Shown piece by piece: positions 57,394 through 64,000 of a DNA stretch of 64,000 nucleotides. The notes under the pieces are model-generated. The model was not told the DNA's origin and ran no database searches. It was given only the letters and a program-made list of their open reading frames with translations. Within the stretch, counting starts at the first letter, position 1, and every line of letters begins with the position of its first letter. The DNA lies in assembly GCA_019055375.1 (NCBI GenBank), contig JAHQIW010000052.1, forward strand, positions 124,001 to 188,000, written 5' to 3'. The position numbers were made by a program, and so were the translations under genes. This DNA comes from Parelaphostrongylus tenuis. Lineage: Eukaryota; Nematoda; Chromadorea; Rhabditida; Metastrongylidae.

Positions 57394-58210
57394 AAACCGA
57401 TCTCTTCTGCTGGAGAGGAAGTATTCATAGAAGCGTTAGTAATCGTTCGAAAGCTGAGACTTCAGGCTACAGCACCATGTCTCCGTTTTTCAAGAAGCCT
57501 TTTCTGACGTTGCTACAGGAGATTTCTTGCACTGCAAACGCCCCTATTTCTCGCCGGATTGAGTTTTTTCTTTCGCTATCAGTACGATATACGGTAAAAC
57601 CCACTGGGCTACTCTTGCATGCGATAGGGAAAAATGGAAGTGTTGCTGCTACACGCTCGTGTCACTTGACGATCAACAGGACGACAGGAGATGCAAATGA
57701 TACGACAGCGTGATCGTTTTTGATTCTGACGTTGTGCTTATATTCTGAAACGATCGTTTCTCTGCAACACAGCAGGTAAAATACGTCGAATCCCCACCTG
57801 CGATCAAGGGGTCTTTGACCAATTCACGTGCCCTCGCGTGAGGCGCTACGTTCGATGACGCGATTATCATCGACTTTTCGGTCATACGAACGCTTGGAGA
57901 AATATTGCGTATGATTTTACGTGGCCGCCTCAAGCACGGGCACGTGAATTCTCCAAAGACCCCTTGATCGCAGGTGGGGATTTGACTTATTCTAGCTGCT
58001 GTGTTGCAGAGAAACGATCTTTTCAGAATATCAGCACAACTTTGGAATCAGAGCGGGAAAATGCGCGTCTGAGACAAAGCATTGTGTGGATTTTACAGCG
58101 TCATAAAAGGAGCGATTTGAGAAATTGACTGCGTGGGGCTGTAGCCTGAGTCTCAGCTTTCGAACGCTTACTAACACTTCTATGAAATTTTTTTCAACGA
58201 ATGGGATCAA
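57394..58210. repeat. large fold-back element, CTCATTTGCTGG family
   Basis: The outer arms ACCGATCTCTTCTGCTGG and GTTAGTAATCGTTCGAAAGC are mirrored by TTTCGAACGCTTACTAACAC. Inner arms (TCCCCACCTGCGATCAAGGG, GTCTTTGACCAATTCACGTG) are mirrored by CACGTGAATTCTCCAAAGAC and CCCTTGATCGCAGGTGGGGA around a centre near 57870. The left arm carries a nested RTE 3' fragment. Confidence 0.85.
57596..57700 (+). mobile_element. RTE LINE 3' end fragment nested in a fold-back
   Basis: AAACCCACTGGGCTACTCTT, GCATGCGATAGGGAAAAATG, GTGTCACTTGACGATCAACA and GGACGACAGGAGATGCAAAT match the last 100 bases of the elements ending at 6345 and 62265 (LLHAIGKNG frame). A typical extreme 5' truncation. Confidence 0.8.
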
Positions 58211-58219
58211 TTCTTCATT

Positions 58220-59070
58220 TTTTCCCTGATAGCCAAACAGTACCTGCTTTTGTTCTCTTCAATCCACTCAAATCCGTTAGAGTTCACGAATCCGTTGGCG
58301 ATGCGCCATTCCGAAATGAAGTTTCGCCATGCATGGATTGAAATAGGTATGGTTCAAAAAGAGTGGGGTTTGTAATTTTGCACTGACATATTTTAGATCA
58401 CGTTAAGGTTCATATAAGCAATAAAAGTCGTTAGAATTTATTAGTGATTCTCTCAAGGTAATGGTTCTCGCACACTACCATGATGGAATTCTATTCTTTG
58501 TAGTCCCATGAAAATAGTTCTGTTCACATTGTTTGCGTCAAGACTCACATTTCGAGCATGGAGGTAATCGACATCATCATTACCATTGATTTTTAACATT
58601 CACCATGTTCACGTCGGAATTTTCAAAATCTAGACCTATTTCAAATTTCAAAAGTTTTACTCTCATGATTTTTGGAATTAAGCAAATTTGTTGTAACAGT
58701 GTGCGTTGAAGCCATAGAGTGCAGCCATCTATATTCTTAAACTTTGTAGAATTTCGAAAAACTTATTCTGCGTGTTCTATTGGTCTTCACATACATTTCG
58801 GTACTAGAGCATTAGGAACTTCAAACTTCTTAACCACAGTATTTGAAATTGCTAAACGCATAAACTACGCCTAAAAGCTGCTTTTCCCCATGTTCACGCT
58901 CTATTTCTGTCCAAAGTCATCATTGTCGACAAAAAGTGGATTTCCTCAAGAGTGAATGTCGTGATAATCAATGGCTGTCATTAGGCCAACGACGAACGCC
59001 AACTCCATGTCCAGATCAATTCCCCCTGAGGCTATGCTCACCATGTTTTGTTACCTAGTTTATATTTCTG
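58220..59070. other. no supported feature
   Basis: AT-rich, no long frames or repeat arms. Confidence 0.35.
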
Positions 59071-59084
59071 AACTATAAGAAATA

Positions 59085-60245
59085 TGCTGGTTGGTGTAAA
59101 TGTTTATAGCGATTTCGGACCGTGAGTTTAAATGGGGCGTAAAGCAGCAGAGACAACTCGCAGCATCAACAGCGCATTTGGCCCAGGAACTGATAGTCAA
59201 TATATAGTGCAGCGGTGGTTCAAAAAATCTCGTCAAGGAGAAGAATTTCAGCAATGCATAAACAGCATTTGCTTTTTTACCAACCTCATCAGAGTCATGA
59301 GAAAAGCAATAATCGTAGCTGATACTCTTGAGACTACGCGAGATGCTGCAAAAAACTCAATGTTGCCAATTCTACGATTGCTCACTTTTTGGAACAAATC
59401 GCGAAGGCGAAAAATGTTGATGCAAGATGTGGCGGTTTTTTATAGTCAGTCGACAGCCATATGTCGCACAGCGGATGGTTCAGAAGTGTAACGAAGTGAA
59501 TTACGAAGTTTTGCCTCATCACCATATTAGCCGAACCTCGGATCCACCGACTACATTTCTACGAACATCTGGAAAACTTCTTGCAGGGTTAGCGTCTTCA
59601 CAATTACAGGATGCAGAAAAAGCTTTTTATGGGTCCCTCAGTTTCGGAGACACCAATTTCCATGATACAGGAATGAACTAACTCACTTCTCGTTGGCAAA
59701 AATGTGTTGATTGTAATGGTTCTTATTTTGACCAACGAAGAAGTTTTAATAAGGATATAACATGTTTTGAGTCATTAAGGTCTATATGCTATATAAGCGC
59801 CTATTTCGTCCTACCGAGACTCATCATTAGCACCGTCCTTGGTTCAGCCGATCCCTTGAGGCTATACTCCTCGATGAAGGAGTTGACGCCAAACAATAAG
59901 TCACCGCAAGTCAGGTGATAGAATATTACCTGAGGTTTTAGCGACCGGCAGTAGAGCTAGTGGCTTTCGAAGTGGATCATACCTCTCCTTCGATCGTTTT
60001 TGAATAGCACTGCTTCATAGAGGAACATAGCTTCAAAAGATCGGCTGAACCGATGACGGTGCTATTGATGAGCCCCAGTAGGACGAAACAGGCGCCTGTA
60101 TAGCGCTTAGGCCTTGATGGATCAAAACATGTATTATCCTTATCAGATTATCATTTAGCAAGGTGCACTAGAGAAGCGATCGAATGTAATTATTATAATT
60201 TGAAATATACGGAACCGAAACCGCTATTACTTTACACCAACCTAA
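59085..60245 (+). mobile_element. mariner DNA transposon, internally deleted
   Basis: The inverted termini TGCTGGTTGGTGTAAATG (left) and, reverse-complemented at the right, TTAGGTTGGTGTAAAG are flanked by TA on both sides (59083-59084, 60246-60247). The coding remnant begins MGRKAAETTRSINSAFGPGT, VQRWFKK, typical of the mariner helix-turn-helix DNA-binding domain. It continues VADTLETTRDAAKN and, after frameshifts, FLEQIAKAKNVDARCGGF. It then jumps to the transposase end, NEVNYEVLPHH, SRWQKCVDCNGSYFD. The middle, with most of the catalytic domain, is missing. A 373-base fold-back (59760-60132) is inserted near the 3' end. Confidence 0.85.
59760..60132. repeat. fold-back element nested inside mariner
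   Basis: The left arm ACATGTTTTGAGTC, GCGCCTATTTCGTCCTACCG, GGTTCAGCCGATCCCTTGAG is mirrored by CAAAAGATCGGCTGAACCGA, CAGTAGGACGAAACAGGCGC and GATCAAAACATGT. A half copy is at 46468-46640. Confidence 0.85.
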
Positions 60246-60249
60246 TATT

Positions 60250-60760
60250 GAGGCCAATCACACCTAAGATATCAAGTAAGTGATTCTATTATACGCTGAT
60301 GTGATGCCATTTGTAACGCCGAAAGGACAGGAGTATCACATTTTCTAATGGAAACTCGTTAGTACTGCATTGAAGAGCCCCAAAACATCATAGGATCGAA
60401 GACTGATAAACTATTATTGTTTGTGCTACAAAACCTTAACATTTTCTGTATTAAAGCAAAAAGTAGTGTATTTTGGCCATTGCTCGCTTTTCAGTTGAAG
60501 TCAACAGTGATTAACTTGATAGGTGACTTTATTTAGCAATTCAATTGAACTTTCCCCACTCACATCTTGCCTGAATATTTTACATATTGTGAAAAACACA
60601 AATGTTTTTCACTTGCATAACGCGATAACATCTTGTCTCTCTCTCTTTTCCACTAACTCTCTTGATATGAGATGCCTCTCATTACCATTTACATTGACTC
60701 TTCGGGCGTTCTTTGCAATTATGTCTATTTCTTTTAGGGTACTTATTTGTTAGAAGGCCA
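60250..60760. other. no supported gene
   Basis: AT-rich. A 76-codon frame at 60523-60753 is unsupported. Confidence 0.3.
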
Positions 60761-60767
60761 CAAATGA

Positions 60768-61628
60768 AAAGACCGACCTCATTTGCTGGACAGAATATTT
60801 CCGTAGGAGTGCTAGTAATTATTCAAAAGCTTAAAACTTTGGCTAAAGCCCCAGATGGTCGGTTTTCCAAGCAACCCTTATCTAACGTTATATAAAAAAA
60901 TAAATAAATCCTAATAATGCATAAATAAATCTAAAATAAAACTATACTTCACCCGACCACGCGTTTTTTTTATACCGCCTATATTTCGCTGGACAAAATT
61001 CCCTCCTTAGAGTGCTAGTACCATTAGATGGCACAATTTTCAAACAACTCAAAAATATGTTTGCTTTTGAGAAAAGCTCTTTTGATAAAGCTGTGGGAGA
61101 AAGAAAAGATTATGCTCTACACCTAGCCAAACAGAGCTCTTTCTTTATTCTAATCGTAATCATTCGATGGCGTATATGAGTCAAACGCTGTAGTTACTTC
61201 CCAAAAATATTGTTAGCAGGACAAATTAGATTGAGTTTTACATTTTCGGCGAACTTGTTTATCGGCTAGTCCATGGGGTCGGGAGGTGAGGGGAGCCAAA
61301 ATATCAATACCCGGACCATTGAATATGTGGGATGCAAATTGTTATTCAACTGGCAATTTTTCCTCCACTTTGGGAAAAGCTCCAGATAAACGATTGATTT
61401 AGATACTACGAAAGTTTCTCTACACTTTGCTATGCTTTGCGTATTTACAGCGATCTATACGCGTGATGGAAATGAAGAGGAACGGCGGTTGTGGAACATA
61501 ACCTCATTCTGGATGCTGCAGCGCTATAAACGGCTGTTTTGGAAAACCGGCTACGTTGGGGATTTAAGCTTTCGAATGATTACTAATACTTCTGTGGAAA
61601 GTTCCTGCCCAGCGAATGAGATCGGTTT
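60768..61628. repeat. fold-back element, CTCATTTGCTGG family
   Basis: Left GACCGACCTCATTTGCTGGA and GTGCTAGTAATTATTCAAAA are mirrored by TTTCGAATGATTACTAATAC and CCTGCCCAGCGAATGAGATC. A second left-type arm (TTTCGCTGGACAAAATTCCC at 60987) lies inside, suggesting a nested or duplicated copy. Confidence 0.75.
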
Positions 61629-61732
61629 CTTACTTGTCGTATACAACATATCTATCCTTCTAAGTACTAGTATAAAGTCGTTCAATTATGCAAGATTTTG
61701 TTTGCGTTCGTTGTTCCTACGGTAAATATGGG

Positions 61733-61960
61733 TCCGTGTGGGGCTGTGGTTAGAGCTGTCCTGCAAGACGCACGTAGTTCAGTTCGATCTTTTGTCATAG
61801 ATCCATCAATCTTTCCATCTATCCGCTGTCTGCAAAATGCTACCTATACTTGTCTGGGGGAATACTAGTAATAGCTTGATACATCGCTGCGCCACCATGA
61901 ATCACTGTAAAAGCCAGATATGCATTCATTCGCCTTTAACAATGCTTAACTAAGGAACGG
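61733..61960 (+). repeat. SINE family A copy
   Basis: Head GTGTGGGGCTGTGGTTAGAG, body TACCTATACTTGTCTGGGGG, CACCATGAATCACTGTAAAA, GCCAGATATGCATTCATTCG. Tail decayed. Confidence 0.7.
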
Positions 61961-61969
61961 CTATAAAAA

Positions 61970-62255
61970 TCGATGGGCGCAGAGCAAAATACGGGATTTT
62001 CGCTGTTTGATTAGGGTTTTTTTCGCCGCTTTGCGGAAATTTTTTGGATTTCTCGCATTACTCTGATAGAAGACGAATTTCTCTTGTCGGTGATATAATT
62101 TTAGCTTAGATATATGCGTCCTGTATAGAGAAAACCGTTACTTTAATGCGGAGTAATGTTGAATGACAATTAATCAATTGTACTGAATTGTATGGAGTAT
62201 ATCACAGTAAAAAAACTCTCGTTTTGATCTACCATAGTTTTGTGCAGGATCTAAG
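61970..62255. other. no supported feature
   Basis: Spacer between SINE and RTE; no frames. Confidence 0.35.
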
Positions 62256-62261
62256 AACCAC

Positions 62262-63300
62262 ATCCTGTCACCTGTCACCTGTCGTCCCGTTGATCGTCGA
62301 GTGACTCGAGCGGGTACCACCAACTCATCCATTTTTCCCTATCGCGTGCAAGAGTAGCCCAGTGGGTCCTCCTCGCTCTAGGGATTCGCTGAGCATCATA
62401 TCTTTCTTTTATCGCTTTCGTGAAGAAATCGGACCAACGGGTCAGTGGTCTTCCTCTAGAGCGCTTGACGTCCTGAGGAATCCAGTTGGTAACGGCTCTC
62501 TTCCATCGGTTGTCGTTAAGCGCATCACGTGTCCGGCCCACCTTATTTTCGATATCCTGGCGTGTAGAACGGCGTCTCTGATTTTCGATCGTTGACGTAG
62601 GTCGGAACTTCGGATCCTTTCTCTCATTTGCGAGATACGAGGATACTCCTAGCATCGACCTTTCGACTACGCTTTCGATGAGGGCAAGTGATCTTTCATA
62701 CTGCTTACGTAGCGACTAGGTTTCTGCTGCATACGTCAGGGCAGGGATAATTGTCGAGCCGAAAAGGTGGGCACGGAGTCGGATGTTCTTTGACCTCTTC
62801 ACTACATCTTCGATGCTCTTAAACGTTCCCCAAGCCGCTCGTTTCCTCCTGCTTAACTCTGGAGCTAGGTCGTTCATCATGTTGATTTTACGACCTGTAT
62901 AGACGTAACTGGAGCATTCGGAGATTGTCGTTCCGTTGAGCGTGAATAGAGCATTTGAAACCCATCCGTTCCTCATGGACATTGTTTTCGTTAGATTCAG
63001 TTGAAGACCAATCTTTGCACAGGCGTTATCGAGATCGGTCAGCATTCGTTCCGCTTGGCTGATGTTTGGTGTTATGAGAACGATATCGTCAGCAAAGCGA
63101 AGATGGTTTAATTGTCGACCGTCAATTTTCACTCCCATTTCGTCCCATTCTAATGTTCGCATGACGTTTTGTAGGGTGGCAGTGAATAGTTTTGGCGAAA
63201 TTGTATCGTCTTGTTGAACCCCTCTTCTTACGTCAATGGTGATATTGTTGTAGAATGGAGACATTCTGGTCGTAAAATCTTTATAAAGCTCTTATATCCT
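62262..63300 (-). mobile_element. RTE LINE, 5'-truncated, young-looking but inactivated
   Basis: The minus-strand frame 63264-62716 is intact over the RT core: RGVQQDDTISPKLFTATL, LRFADDIVLITPNISQAERM (canonical FADD box), NDLAPELSRRKRAAWGTF. At 62716 a TAG replaces the usual Trp codon after TYAAET. A frameshift pair then scrambles the region before RWKRAVTNWIPQDVKRSRGR and PLTRWSDFFTKAIKERYDAQ. It ends DDQRDDR followed by a (GGTGACA)-type tail at 62262-62283. Endonuclease and early RT are missing. Confidence 0.9.
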
Positions 63301-63309
63301 TTGTAAGAA

Positions 63310-63780
63310 CCATATAGTGAATATAAATTGAAAACAATGAGTAATTCACAACAAAAATGATACTGCATGCCGTATTCCATGCTAGTTTATTGATAACTCT
63401 CACTGTAACCTAGTTTATATCAATCATTCGCTTATTTCCAATTATTCAAAGTTTAGGTAAGCAAGAAAACGTTGAGTGCTCTTGGATAGTGGAACAATTC
63501 TGAGCGGTAAGGGAAAACCGTGTTCGAGTAAAAGGCTTAGAACTCAGCGTAATGCAGACTATTGGTCAAAAATATGGTCTCCAGAAAAGTATTTTCGGTG
63601 CTTCTCTCCCATCCTCATCCATATTCAAATCAAGTACTTTTCATTCCTTTCCGAGGCTTTAGTAACTGTTCGACAGCTTAAGTGTCGAGAATCTTAAGGT
63701 TGTGTTTCATTTTTCAAATGATTTCTATATTATGCTGCAAAGGTGAAGTAAAATTTTCTGTACTCATCTGTTAGACGTCG
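63310..63780. other. no supported gene
   Basis: A 73-codon plus-strand frame at 63476-63697 has no splice or family support. Confidence 0.3.
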
Positions 63781-63789
63781 ACAAATTTT

Positions 63790-64000
63790 AAGTGGATCTC
63801 ATTCGCTGGTTAGAATCTTTGCATAGAAGTGTTAGCAATCATTAGAAAGCTAAAATCTCTGGCTACAACGGAAAATTTTGTACACGCTAGCATGCTCTTT
63901 GTGCATCCAGCTATTTATATCCATGGTGAAAATGAAGGCGAAATGCGAGTGAGAAATAAATTTTCTTTTGAAAGCTGCAGAGTTATAAAATAGTATTATA
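63790..64000 (+). repeat. fold-back element, CTCATTTGCTGG family, left part
   Basis: AGTGGATCTCATTCGCTGGT, AGAAGTGTTAGCAATCATTA and GAAAGCTAAAATCTCTGGCT match the left arm of the copies at 57.4 and 60.8 kb. It runs to the window edge (inner AAGCTGCAGAGTTATAAAAT), so the partner arm lies outside. Confidence 0.6.

Noticed and set aside
57673..57933. 86-codon minus-strand frame
   Set aside because: It lies inside the palindromic fold-back and has no family features.

Overview
The window looks like AT-rich nuclear DNA of a parasitic nematode, probably a strongylid such as a hookworm. That assignment is inference. It rests on many short exon-like segments bounded by TTTCAG-type acceptors and GTAAGT/GTGAGT-type donors, on heavy loads of RTE-type LINEs, a mariner transposon and tRNA-derived SINEs, and on dispersed fold-back elements. 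There are no bacterial-style operons, and I found no rRNA genes or CRISPR arrays. No single gene product could be named with confidence.

Layout: 0-3.5 kb holds SINE copies and one good minus-strand exon. At 3.6-6.35 kb is a long but broken RTE retrotransposon. A multi-exon minus-strand gene lies at 9.4-10.2 kb, followed by a 0.7 kb fold-back (10.35-11.04 kb). A small minus-strand gene spans 11.56-12.77 kb, and its intron holds a nested tRNA-like element with a 13-bp target duplication. A plus-strand 3' exon lies at 13.0-13.3 kb. Two minus-strand Ser-rich exon sets lie at 14.8-17.4 kb. A plus-strand gene end with poly(A) signal lies at 18.7-19.1 kb. The stretch 20-24 kb is mostly RTE fragments and fold-backs. 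A compact three-exon gene lies at 25.36-26.19 kb. A minus-strand gene encoding a membrane-anchored protein lies at 31.5-32.3 kb. The stretch 33-50 kb has scattered exon candidates separated by SINE, fold-back and old RTE debris. The stretch 51-64 kb is transposon-rich: diverged RTE pieces, an internally deleted mariner carrying a nested fold-back, two large fold-backs, and a 5'-truncated RTE on the minus strand.

Exon models were built by hand from open frames, splice consensus and phase agreement. They are partial gene models rather than confirmed transcripts. Repeat relationships were seen by aligning copies by eye, so percentages are not given.
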